Source: Prunus persica
Taxonomy: Eukaryota; Streptophyta; Magnoliopsida; Rosales; Rosaceae
Assembly: GCF_000346465.2 (NCBI RefSeq)
Contig: NC_034016.1
Coordinates: forward strand, 9,190,027-9,254,026
DNA length: 64,000 nucleotides
Direction of reading: 5' to 3'
The notes under the pieces are model-generated. The model searched no databases. It had not been told where the DNA came from and worked only from the letters and a program-made list of their open reading frames with translations. How positions within the stretch are numbered: position 1 is the stretch's first letter; every line of letters begins with the position of its first letter. A program made the position numbers and the translations under genes. Below are positions 9,151 through 20,400 of the stretch, in pieces.

Positions 9151-10127
9151 GAGGTTGATGAATTTTTTATTTTTTATTTTTTTGGTGGGTGTGTATTTAG
9201 GGATAGTTTGGGAAGATAGTGGGGTTTTCTTAGAAACTGTGAAAATTTGAATTAGAAGTTGGGGTGAACTTAGAATATGGGGTGAACAAAGAGAAGTGAG
9301 GGTTTGAATAGAAAAACTCAAAATTAATCCCGGAGTGGAAGCAAGAACTTTTTACATTTTCCCAGTTTCTTGAGAGGATTAAGGCTAATGGCTCTTCCTC
9401 TGCCCCACATATCTTGCTCAACATCCATTGTTTGATCAGGTGTGTTCTTTTACACGATTACCATGTTTTAATAGAAATATATGCCTACTTTGTTGGGCTG
9501 GACATTGCCAATATGCCACCTTTCAGTTTTTGATATCCATTAATGATTGACTAATATCATCATGTTGCTACTGGAGGTCGTCATTCATTTTCAACCTTAC
9601 AATTCTTATTTTCGAGTCTCTGTCGTAGTCTCCAGTCTTAAACTGGTAATTTTAAACTTTTTTTTTTAGTAGAAACAGATCATTGGAGCTTTGGAGATGC
9701 AGCATCAAAGAAAATGGAGCTAAAATTTAAAATTTGGTTGTAATTTAGTTTCCTTTATTATAAAGTTTTTGTTATTGGGTTGTAATTTTAAATCTAATAT
9801 TGGATTGTTTTATTATTTTTGCCAAAGGATGATTGCTTGATTCAATATGGTAAGTGGGCCAATTGTGATTTTTAAGCCCAAAAATTTTACAAATTCTGTT
9901 GGGCTTGAAGCTAGAAATGTAAAACAAAAAAAAACAAAAAAACCAATTGGGCTTTGGAGTCGGTCCAAATTGGGAAAACTGAAAACTAGAGATTTGGTTT
10001 TGATTGGATTTGTTATTAGAATTTTATAAACCGAACTGAATTGGATCGGATGAACAGTACCGGTTCTAGTTCTATTTTTTATGTGAGAACCAAGCTGAAC
10101 CGGATTGTGCCCAGCCCTAGGAAAAAC

Positions 10128-10443
10128 ACTGCCACTTTTATTGAATTGAAATGAAAATTAAAAACAATACTTTAGATAATATAAATGGTACATAAAGGGA
10201 TTTAGTCTAATTCGGACTCATAAACTTCATTCCCTCTTTCAATAACAAAATCGGAAACATCCAGATGCGTCATGTCTAACTGACACGATATTTCCAATAG
10301 GCCATTTTGTGGCTGGTGGATTTGGTATAACATGATCAAAGGCTATTGGCACGTAGATGGATCATGGTATCTAGGACACATGATAGATAGTTGTTCCCAG
10401 ATATGTCTAAGGTAGCAAATTCCAGCTTTGCTAAGTTTGCCAT
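10128..10443 (-). pseudogene. Copia gag relic, other half of the element split by the hAT insertion
   Basis: A minus-strand frame from an ATG at 10443 reads NLAKLEFATLDISGNNYLS, typical of the start of a Copia gag polyprotein. Further on, a second frame reads HLDVSDFVIERGNEVYESEL, like the segment between gag and protease. Frameshifts and stops separate them. Removing the hAT and one copy of its target duplication joins this piece to the protease region at 5129. Confidence 0.65.
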
Positions 10444-10604
10444 CTTCAAAAGAAAATGAGATGTATCAGAACTTGCAATAATCTTTAGGCTTAATATATT
10501 TTTGAACTTGAGGCAAAAAAATATCTTGCATATTTGACCCGAAACTTCAGGTTCGGGATCTGGGACATTAAGTTATTTCTTAATAGGAACTTCAGGACCT
10601 TTAA

Positions 10605-11994
10605 TTGTGCTGATGTTTCCGGCAGCTTGACGAAGAGTTGAAGATGGTGCATTGATGTTGCATAGGCTTGGCATGAGAGTTTGCTTTGGTGAATCAAGAT
10701 ACTACTAGGCTTGGCATGAGAGGCTTGTGGTGTGGGAGCTAAGTGAAAATAAGCATAAAGAAAGGATTAAGGGTTGAGATTTTGGGGTGTTTTCGACAGA
10801 TAAAGAGCTTGCAATGTCTGCGTTTTCTTACCAAAAAGGTAATGACTATGGTTTCAACTTAGCTTGAGAGGATGGGTGTTTCAGATTTGGGATGAAGCTT
10901 TTTGAGAGAGAGAGAGAGAGAGAGATATGGAGATAAAGGATGGGTGGCTTGAGTAGATTTTCAGCGGCTTGACAAATGCTTGGTTGTGCTTTTGGAATGG
11001 TTGAAGATGACTTGCTGATGTTAAATCGAGATTGTGTGAGCTTGGCATGAGTGCTTGGAGTGTGGGAGCTAAAGACCCATAAGTTTAGCAAATGAGAATG
11101 CTTGTGCTTGGCTTGGTGTTTGATATACTTGAGTTTGGGTGTTCAGAATTTATTTTTTGAAGCTATGGCTATGGTGTTTTGATTGTTTGGCCGTGATGGT
11201 TGTTGGGATGCTCATAGTAGTCAAATGAAAGGGGTTTCAAAGAGCATGGTTGAGGAAAGAAAAGCATAAGACTTTGAAGGCTATGGTGTTTATGACTATG
11301 ATTCTAGAGAGATTTATGGGTTCTAGAGGTGGGGGGATGGAAGGAAACGCTTGAGGCTTGAAGGCTATGGCGTTTACAGCTTGGAAGGGTATGAGGAAGA
11401 AGGAAAATCTTAGAGTTATGCTTGGTGAAGCTTTATAGGAAAGATGGGGGATTTCAAGGCTAAGAAAGTAGTTGTGATAGTTGAGGAATGGCTGGGATGG
11501 CTGCTGGAGTACTTGCAGCAGCCGAAAGAAGGAAGCAAGGTGGTCTAATGGTTGCTGGGGTGCTTAAGCAACCAAGAGATGGAGGTTGATGGCTCAAGAA
11601 TGATTGTGATGGCTGCTAGAATGCTTGCAGTAGCTGAAGAAAGGGTGAGTTCTCATGGTTGCTGATAGGCTTGCAGCAACCAAGATGTGTTGGTTTTGCT
11701 TGAGCAATGCCTCCCAATTTATAGAAGGTGAAGGCTCTCTTTGGTTTCCAATAGGTAAAAGAAAGTGTTGGAGCTAGTTTATTTCCAACGGGTAAAAGGG
11801 AGCATTGGGACATTATTATTTCTAGTAGGTAAAGTTAAGCATTGGAAAATAACTATTTCCTATGGGTAAAAGGAAGTGTCGGAATTGGCTTGTTTCCAGT
11901 GGGTAATAGGGAGTGCTTGAAGAATATCTCATTTGCTCACCCACATTGGAGAACTCCAAGTAATGAGTTTGGACTTTGGTGCTCCCAAGTAGCT
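10605..11994 (-). repeat. LTR-related block, first copy (truncated)
   Basis: This segment matches 14,035-15,378 throughout, with scattered substitutions and one extra stretch of about 75 bp near 11,300. Both copies contain a promoter-like TATA motif on the minus strand (TCTATAAATTGGGAGG; here near 11,709-11,724), so both read as minus-strand LTR cores. Neither end of this copy has TG...CA termini: it starts after TTAATTG and diverges after CAAGTAGCT. ORFs here are spurious, some over (GA)n at 10,909-10,926. Confidence 0.7.
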
Positions 11995-13868
11995 GACGGT
12001 TGTGTAGAGAAATTTTCCAGCCATCGGAAAACTCCAAACCACCGGTCAATAATCATACCTACAGATCAAGCACAGCAAGGGGAGTAACTTTGTTCCTTTG
12101 CTCGAAGATCAATTCCACCGTTAAAGCCCTCGAACGAACTATTTTGTCTTTGAAAAACCTAGAAATTTCTAGGTTTGGATGCGACGGTTTTAAGATGAAA
12201 TCAAGTCGGGTCTTCAAGGGAAAACACAGAGGGAAGGTAGGGGAATGTTTTGGGTGTGAATGCACTGCCGATGGTGGCCTGAGTTGGCAGGAGCAAAGCT
12301 TGGTTTGGCTCGAATTTTGGGTTTAATTCCTTGGATTTGGGGCTAGAAATGGGTATGGATGTGAAGAGGAGAGAGAGACAAAGAGTTTGCAAGTTGTGGC
12401 ACTAGAATTGGTGGCCAGACGGAAGAGAAATCTCTGTTTGAAAACTACTATTCATGGAGAGTAAGAGAAAGAAGAAATCTGCTCGGTTTTAAAAACTGAG
12501 TTTGAAATATTTACGGTTATACCACTGAGCTTCCGTAGATAATAACTTCTTCATTACAATTTCGATTTGAGCCCACTACTTGTCTGCAGACTCATCGTGA
12601 CGTGCTCTACACATTAGCATACCAAAATCCCCAAATTCTTCCCCGAACAAAAATTCAACTTTGAAATCAGGCATGTGTTGGAAGGATGTTTGAAATAAGG
12701 CAGGTGCTGGAAATTCTTCGCTTGTGGAGTAGGTGTTGGAAGAATGTGACTTCACTTGGCATGATTAGCTTGGACTTGCTTTGAGGATATAGATAATCTA
12801 ATCAAGATTTAGCTTGGTTTGGCATGAGAATGAAATGAAGTTGAATCATACAATTCCTTGGAATCAAGATATAGCCTAGAATGACATGAGAAAATTTGAA
12901 GTTTCCTGAAATTTATGTGCTAGATGTTTGACTTGTGCTTGATTGGTTTTTTTCTTTTCTTTTCATGTAAATTTGGCTTGATTGATTTGCTTGGCATGTT
13001 GTAATTTCCTTCTTGGCATGTTGCAGAGGTCCTATTTGATCCCTCACAGTACGAGGTTGCATGAGTCTGAATGGCAGCATGTTTTAATATGGGTAAGCCC
13101 CCTAAGAGGTTGAGGTCTCAAAGAGGCATTATGTTTGGCAGTGAATTGCAAAATTGATTTTTGACGAAGGGGAGGTGTGCTGATTACTGGTGGAAACTCA
13201 GAGGTAGATGGCTTGTTCAGTTGGCAGTACTTGGCCTATTTCAAAAAGGGGAAATAGAAAACTGTTTTTCACCAAAATGTAGGATTGTCTAGGCATGTTG
13301 TAATCAAAGAGATGATTTATACTTTATGCAAAAAAGGTGGATGGTTTGCTTGTTTGGATGGCATGGTGTCGTTCTTCGAATTTGCTTGGCATAAGGGCCC
13401 CAAGTCAGCTTGTTGGGGTCAGCAATTGGTTATAGAGTTGGGTTAAGTACTCTTTGACTTACTCGGGGTCGAAAAACAAAGTAGAGGCCTGCTTAATTTT
13501 TTTTTTCTCCTGCAACTTGCTTCAAAGAAGATCTCTAGAAGAAGCAAACTGAAGATGAGAAGGAAGAGGCGAAGCGAGTTGTTGGAAGAGATACATACAA
13601 CTTGTTTCCCTCCAGATAAGTAACAAGCAGTTTGCTTTCCAATAGGAAGAAAACTGAAATTTATAGCAGCTTCTGGATTCTTGTCTCTCTCGTTTGCTTG
13701 GCACGAAGCCCTCAAGTCATTTGGAGTTTGCATGTGCAATTTGTGATGATGGATTCACCTAAGCCCCCATAGGCCCTTCCCAAGATATTTTGTTTAAGAA
13801 GGTTTGGTATATTGCATTGACGTGACTTAAAGCCTGGGTGAAGAAGTCGCTGTAAGAGTAATGACCTA
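11995..13868 (-). other. Non-coding interior of a LARD-like LTR element
   Basis: No retroviral domain is recognisable on either strand. The sequence is rich in the motif CTTGGCATG (CATGCCAAG on the minus strand). Part of it (about 12,060-12,600) looks leader-like, with pyrimidine-rich tracts on the minus strand. If the element is the minus-strand one whose 5' LTR lies at 13,892, this is its internal region and it is a large non-coding derivative. Confidence 0.4.
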
Positions 13869-13887
13869 GTCCCCAGCAGAGTCGCCA
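13869..13887 (-). promoter_or_regulatory. Primer-binding site of a Gypsy-type element
   Basis: Read on the minus strand the site is TGGCGACTCTGCTGGGGAC, a form common after 5' LTRs of plant Ty3/Gypsy elements (tRNA-Arg type, by memory). It lies four bases inside the LTR end at 13,892. Confidence 0.65.
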
Positions 13888-13891
13888 TTTA

Positions 13892-14335
13892 TGTTGGGGT
13901 TTTTTTCCATCAGAAGGCTCGTCCAAGTTTGTTGGTTCTTGGACCGCCATAGAGCGAGAACTAGGCCCAAAGTATCCCAAGGGAGAAGCAAGTCCCAGGG
14001 GAGTACTTTGTTCTTCTTCCAGCGGCTGCGTGTTTTGTGTTGATGTTTCCGACAGCTTGACGAAGAGTTGGAGATGGGGCATTGATGTTGCATAGGCTTG
14101 GCATAAGAGTTTGCTCTTTGGAGAATCAAGATACTACTGGGCTTGGCATGAGAGGCTTGTGGTGTGGGAGCTAAGAGAAAATGAGCATAAAGAAAGGATT
14201 CAGGCTTGAGATGTTGGGGTGTTTTCGACAGCTAGACGAAGAGCTTGTAATGTCTGCGTTTTCTTACCAAAAAGGTAATGACTATGGTTTCAACTTAGCT
14301 TGAGAGGATGGGTGTTTCAGATTTGGGATGGAGTT

Positions 14336-14386
<51 letters not shown>

Positions 14387-15675
14387 TGGATATAAAGAAT
14401 GGGTGGCTTGAGTAGATTTCTAGCAGCTTGACAAATGCTTGGTCGTGCTTTTGGAATGGTTGAAGATGACTTGCTGATGTTAAACCGAAATTGTGTGAGC
14501 TTAGCATGAGAGTTTGGAGTGTGGGAGCTAAAGACCCACAAGTTTAGCAAATAAGAATGCTTGTCCTTGGGTTGGTGTTTGATATGCTTGAGTTTGGGTG
14601 TTGAGAATTTATTCTTTGAAGCTATGGCTATGATGGTTTGATTGTTTGGCTGTGATGGTTGTTGGGATGCTTATAGCAGTCAAATGAATAGGGTCTCAAA
14701 GAGCATGGCTGTGGAAAGAAAAGCTTAAGACTTTGAAGGCTATGGTGTTTATAGCTTGGAAGGGTATGAGGAAGAAGGAAAAGCTTGGAGTTATGCTTGC
14801 TGAGGCTTTATAGGGAAGATGGAGGATTTCAAGGCTGAGACTGTAGAAGAAATGGTTGTGATAGCTGAGGAATGGCTGGGATGGCTGCTGGAATGCTTGC
14901 AGCAGTCGAAGGGAGGAAGCATGGTGGTTTGATGGTTGCTGGGTTGCTTAAGTAACCAAGAGATGAAGGTTGATGGCTTTAGAATAACTGTGATGGCTGC
15001 TGGAATGCTTGTAGTAGGTGAAGAAAGGGTGAGTTCTCATGGTTGCTGAGAGGCTTGCAACAACCAAGAGAGGTTGGTTTTGGTTGAGCAATGCCTCCCA
15101 ATTTATAGAAGGTGAAGGCTCTCTTTGGTTTCTAATAGGTAAAAAGAAATGTTAGAGCTAATTTATTTCCAACGGGTAAAAGGGATCATTGAGACATTTT
15201 TATTTACAACAGGTAAAGCTAGGCATTGGAAAATGACTATTTCCTATCGGTAAAAGGAAGTGTCGGAATTGGCTTGTTTTCGGTGGGTAATAGGGAGTGC
15301 TTGAAGAATATCTCATTTGCTTGCCCACATTAGAGAACTCCAAGTAATGGGTTTGGACTTTGGTGCACCCAAGTAGCTAGCCCAAAATCTCCATTATCCA
15401 AGAGCTTCCATGGGCCTTGTGGACCTCCATAACCTTCCACACCACAATCCCTCGTGCATGCCCCGTAAACCACAAGACTTGGATTCATGTGAGCTTGGTA
15501 AATGATTGGAATGGGAAAAATGAATTATTGGTTTGGCATGGCATGTACACTATTTCTATATTTATTTAATGAATTAATTCACAAAACACAGATTGGGTTA
15601 ATGCATGACCAACATTATATGTTATATTGGGCTTTAAATGTCTTTAGGCTTCTCGTGACTTTTTGGTCCTCAACA
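13892..15675 (-). repeat. 5' LTR of a minus-strand Gypsy/LARD element
   Basis: The ends are TGTTGGGG and CCTCAACA on the plus strand, matching inverted termini with one mismatch. A primer-binding site adjoins the left edge, and a minus-strand TATA motif lies at about 15,092-15,108. The right edge cuts an Athila-like reading frame, confirming an insertion boundary. The core 14,035-15,378 is shared with 10,605-11,994. (GA)n lies at 14,339-14,385. Confidence 0.72.
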
Positions 15676-15981
15676 CTTTCTTTGTAGAACTTCATTTGTC
15701 TCTTCCGAAATTAAAACTTCACTATGCTCTTGAATCTTTCTCTTTGTTAGTACATAGCTCTTTAAGAAACTTAGCATATGAAGGAATAAACTTAATTGCA
15801 TCCAAAAGAGGGATGTTCACTTGTACTTTCTTCAATACCTCAAATATGTCGCAATTTGTCTTCTTTTTCTTTACCGGTGCAAGTCTTGAAGGGAAGGGTG
15901 GCTTGGGCACATATGGAGGAGTCTTAATATTAGTTTTAGCACTAAAAAAAGGTGCTGGAACCGTGCTAGTAACGCTGGCCA
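15676..15981 (-). pseudogene. Athila-like Gypsy gag/protease junction fragment
   Basis: The minus-strand frame reads PPFPSRLAPVKKKK, then VNIPLLDAIKFIPSYAKFLK and ELCTNK, the conserved linker upstream of the protease in Athila-type Gypsy polyproteins. After a small frameshift it continues SEETNEVLQRK and stops exactly at the LTR edge at 15,675. The other side ends at the Copia LTR edge at 15,982. It is thus a sliver of an older element caught between two later insertions. Confidence 0.7.
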
Positions 15982-16605
15982 TGAAGGGAATATTGTGGGT
16001 ATGGTGTTGTGTAGAGATTTCTAAAAACTCTACAACCAAACTTTGAGAGTATAAATCACCAAGCAAGCCATATCTAATATGAAATCAAAGTAAGAGTGAA
16101 AGCATTAAAGAAACTAGGGATTCATGCAATTCTCATTTGGTCCCAGTCTTTATAAGTCTATGAAAGTGTGCACCAAAGACTCTAAATCTTATTTGAGAGA
16201 AGGATAAGATGTTCATACCCTTGGAACGAATCTTGAAACCAAGAATGGTGTTCAAGTAAAAGGAGTGGTCCCTTTGTTGTTGGCTCTCCCTTTGATGTTG
16301 ATTCTCCACCTTGTAGCTCTCCAAATAGGTACAAAGATATGGACCTCCCAAAAGCTCTTCACCAAGGATTGAATGGGATGAGAGAATGAGTAGACAACAA
16401 GTGAAGAGTGCTGCTTGCACCCTCACTTGATGTGATAGATTGAAGGGGTTAGGGAGAGATAGCTTGATGTTTTCTCTCTTCCAATTTCACCAACTTGAAA
16501 ACCCTAGGATGATAGGATTCCATAGCTACACACTTGTAGGATCCCAAACCACCCCTCCCTCCCCTTTTTTGTGTGTCATCTTTTGCTATCTTGGTCCAAC
16601 ACATT

Positions 16606-17398
16606 TGAAAGTGTATTTTTAGTTGGTTATTTCCTAGCAAATGTAAAGAGTCTGTAAGTTGGTTATTCCTAGATAAGGAAGAGGTTTAAATGAGGAAGAG
16701 GTGTAAAGTCTATACAAATATGCATAGAGTCTTAAATAAGGAAGAGGTTTAAATAAGGAAGAGGTGTAAAGTCTATACAATTCTGCATAGAGTCTTAAAT
16801 AAGGAAAAGGTTTAAATAAGGCCAATCTTTTTGTTTATTAGGTAAAACAGTTAACCTAGTATGTAAAGGGTTGGGCTAAAAGTCTTTCGATTTGAACCTC
16901 CTTTTTGCACTCTAATCAAAATCATGAGATTGTTTTATAAGATTAAGGGAGAGTGATAAAAGGCCATTAGGTTCTTAGATTTATCCAAGTGATAGTCTGA
17001 GAGCATAACATATCATTCATTCATCATGCAACGTTGTGGAAGCCTTGCTTGTGAGGAAGATCAACCTGCGTGAATTGGTGTTCGTCCAAGAGAAAGTGAA
17101 GAGGACATGTTCGTACAAGACAAGAGTATTTGATCAATCTTCGTTTGTGGTGTAAGAAAGTATCAATTGAGTCTTGTATATGTCCTTAGTTTTTAGTGAA
17201 ATTGGTTGTGTGCCTTGAGGTTTTTCTCTCTTGTGTGGAGGGGTTTTTCCTCGTGTGAGATTTCGTACAAATACTTTGTCTTCGTTTATTTTCTCAATTT
17301 GTTGTGTTTTGATTTTTGCTGTGTAGTACAAGGATTGAATCACATATCAATCCTGCATATTGCATTTTAACATTGATCCATCCAGGTTTACAATTACA
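16606..17398 (+). repeat. 5' LTR of the SIRE-like element
   Basis: The LTR is 793 bp. U3 contains a 63-bp tandem repeat, about 2.5 copies, with AAATAAGGAAGAGG and CTATACAAAT motifs. It ends at TTACA, followed two bases later by the primer-binding site. Confidence 0.88.
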
Positions 17399-17451
17399 AT
17401 TGGTATTAGAGCGGTTCCCTAAACTTATTTAGAGAGATCATAGGGACTATT

Positions 17452-20400
17452 GTGATGGATAGAGCAGCTGGATCAATCTCACATCCACCATACTTTGATG
17501 GTGAGAACTATGGTGCTTGGAAAGCAAAGATGAAGGCGTTTCTTTGGTCACTAGATGCTTGTGTTTGGAACACGGTAGTTTTTGGTTACTCTCCTCCAAC
17601 CAAAACTATAATAGAAAAATCAAAGAAAATGTCTGAAGAAGGTAAGGGGGATGGTGATGTTGTCATTGAGGAAGTTGTTCTCAAACCTCATGAAGAATGG
17701 ACACTAGATCAAACTCACTCCATGAATAATCAAAAAGGATTAAAGGCTCTATTTACTACCTTATCTCCTCATCAATTCCTAATATTTCAAATTGTGAAAC
17801 CTCGAAGGAGGCTTGGGATATCTTGTAGGTCACATATGAAGGAACAAATGCTGTTAAAGAGTCAAAGCTTCAAATGTGTCTCACTCAATTTGAAATTATT
17901 AGAATGGAAGAAGATGAAACCTTTTCTGATTTCTATGCTAAGTTAAATAGTATTGTCAATGCTTCTGCTAATCTTGGACATAAAATTCCTGAATCTAGAG
18001 TTGTCAAAAAGGTACTTAGATCACTACCTTCTAGGTTTCAACCTAAGAAAACTGCAATTGAAGAAGTTAGGGACTTAAACACAATGAAAATTGCAGAATT
18101 AGTTAGGTCTTTGAAAAACCTATGAAATGGAGCTTCCTACTGTGAAAAGGAGTAAAAACATTGCTCTAAAAGCTGTAAAATCTGAAAACAAAACAAAACA
18201 AAAACAAAAAAACAAAGCCATGAAGAGTACTTGGAGTGATAGTGAATCAGATTCATATTCGAACAGTGAGATAGTTGCATTTGTGGAATTTGCAAATATC
18301 GATGATCTAGAGGAATCTGATAGTCAGGAGCTTGATGCCGAAGAAATACTTCAAAAATATACTGAACTTTATCATGTCTCTGTCAAAATTAGAAAGCATA
18401 GTTCTGATATGAAAAAAAAATTAAAAAATCTGGAAACTGTGAAAAGTAAGATCGAAACTGTGTTTCAATCTCGATTGTCTGAACTTGAGAAAGAAAACAA
18501 GTCACTCACTTTACAACTTGAGGCTTCTAAAGAAAAAAATCATAAGATTAACCATTGGCGCAGAAAAGATTGACAAAATGCTTAGTATTGGAAAATCCAG
18601 TGGAGAGAAAACTGGTTTGGGTTTTGATGGTTCTACCAATAGTTCTTTGAGAACAAAATTTGTGAAAGCTTTAGGTACATATGCTATGCCTAAGACTTGT
18701 GTTCTTACCTGTCCTGCTTGCGGTGAGGTAGGTCATATCCGACCTTTTTGTGAAAAAAAATATTTGAATCATTCTGATAAGTTTTCTATGGGTGCAGCAC
18801 ATACACATTTCTCAAATCTCTTGAGAGAAGCGAATAGTTTGTCTAAACTTGTGCATATTCCAAATTCGTGGTTGCCTAAGATGAAACTTATGTGAAGAGA
18901 AAAGAAAAGGACTAAATCAGTGAATGAATTACATTGCTGCTTACTTGCTCATTCTTCAATTAAGTCCAATGATTTCAAATGCTTTGTTGCCTTTACTGCC
19001 TTGGACTCTTGCAACCCTAACAAGTAGTACTTTGATAGTGGTTGTTCAAGGCATATGACAGGTGATAAACGTTGGTTTCAGACGTTCTCATATAAAAAGG
19101 TAAGAGGCACGGTAACCTTTGGTGATGGTAAGAAAGCCAAGGTTTTAGGTGAAGGTACGTTTACAGCACCTCGTTTACCTACTTTGCATAATGTTTTACT
19201 TGTTGAAAACCTTACTGCAAACCTTATGAGTATTAGTCACTATGTGATGATTTTGGTAAGGTTATATTTGATGAAACTGAATGCATAGTAAGTACAAAAA
19301 CAGGTGAAAAGGTCATTTGTGAACCAAGGTCTAATGATAATTGCTATTGTGCTATGGCTAATGGTTTGAATGTTTGCTACAGGGTTGAAAACAATATCAC
19401 TAATCTATGGCATCGAAGATTAGGACACATGAATTTCAGAGATCTATTCAAGATTTCAAAGAAAGAATATGTAAGGGGGCTGCCCACATTAAGTGGAAAA
19501 CAGGGAGTTTGTGGTGATTGTCAAATAGGAAAGCAGACCAAAAGCTCACACAGTCCAACTTTGCAACCACATCAAAACCATTGGAACTTATGCATATGGA
19601 CTTGGTTGGTCCAATGCAAACTTTAAGTTTGGGAGGTAAAAAGTATATACTGGTTCTTGTGGATGATTTCACTCGCTCCACCTGGGTTGCTTTCTTGCAT
19701 GATAAAAATGAAGCATTTAAATCTTTCTCTATTTTATGCATGAAAATTCACAATGAAAAACATGATAACCTCATTAGACTAAGGACAGATCATGGGACAG
19801 ACTTTGAAAATCATCTATTTTCTGAATTTTGTGATGAACAAGGCATTTCACATGAGTTTTCTGCTCCTATTACACCTCAACAAAATGGGGTGGTTGAAAG
19901 GAAAAATAGAGTCTTGCTTCACATGAGTAGAGTAATGCTTAATTTTGCAAATTTGGCAAAACATTTTTGGGCTGAGGCTATAAATTATGCTTGCTATACT
20001 GCTAACAGAGTTTATTTAAGACCAAAGTCAAAAGCAACTCCTTATGAACTTTGGAAAGGAAAGAAGCCTAATGTGAGTCATTTGAGACTCTTTGGGAGTA
20101 CATGTTATATATACAAAGATAGGGAACATCTCACTAAATTTGACTCTAGAAGTGACGTTGGTATTTTTCTTGGTTATTCTTTAACTAGCAAGGCGTATAG
20201 GGTCTACAACACTCGAACTAAGTCTGTAATGAAGTCTATAAATGTTGTGATTAATGATTCTGATTTGAAGCAGGTCAAACAGATAACGATGATGATGATC
20301 TTACTGGAATGCAAACAGAAAGTAGGTGTGATCAAGTTCAAGCAGTGAATGACGATTTAAGTATCACAAACTCAGAAGACATCCATGACACATCATCTCA

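Larger units (their letters stand above)
7172..9319. mobile_element. MULE-like TIR element (Pack-MULE candidate) carrying a dehydrogenase exon
   Basis: The ends form an inverted repeat of roughly 45 bp: GAGTTTTTCTATTTAAACC on the left against GAGTTTTTCTATTCAAACC on the right, both continuing to TTTGTTCACCCC. The flanks share AAAATTAA (7164-7171 and 9320-9327), an 8-bp duplication. Long inverted repeats starting with G and a captured gene piece fit Mutator-like Pack elements, though 9 bp would be the classic duplication. Without the nested Harbinger it would be about 0.87 kb. No transposase is seen. Confidence 0.72.
7157..9439 (+). pseudogene. Host-like exon inside the hAT, split by the MULE insertion
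   Basis: If the MULE and one target duplication are removed, 7157-7171 joins 9328-9439 into a 127-bp segment with TTTGTAG before it and GTGTGTTC after it, the pattern of an exon with acceptor and donor. One frame is fully open and reads WEKLIPEWKQELFTFSQFLE and on to NIHCLIR. I do not recognise the family. It may be a piece of the hAT's own lost gene or a captured host exon. Confidence 0.4.
5138..10119. mobile_element. Non-autonomous hAT-superfamily DNA transposon, about 5 kb, with nested insertions
   Basis: The left end TAGGGGTGGGCA and the right end TGCCCAGCCCTA form a 12-bp terminal inverted repeat with one mismatch. Both sides carry the identical 8-bp duplication GGAAAAAC (5130-5137 and 10120-10127), diagnostic of hAT. 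Sub-terminal DNA is rich in CCGAAC/ACCGG-type motifs at both ends, also usual for hAT. No hAT transposase is recognisable. The interior holds a CT-rich leader-like stretch (5450-5700), a LINE-derived insertion, a captured exon, and a MULE-like element with a Harbinger relic inside it. Confidence 0.9.
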
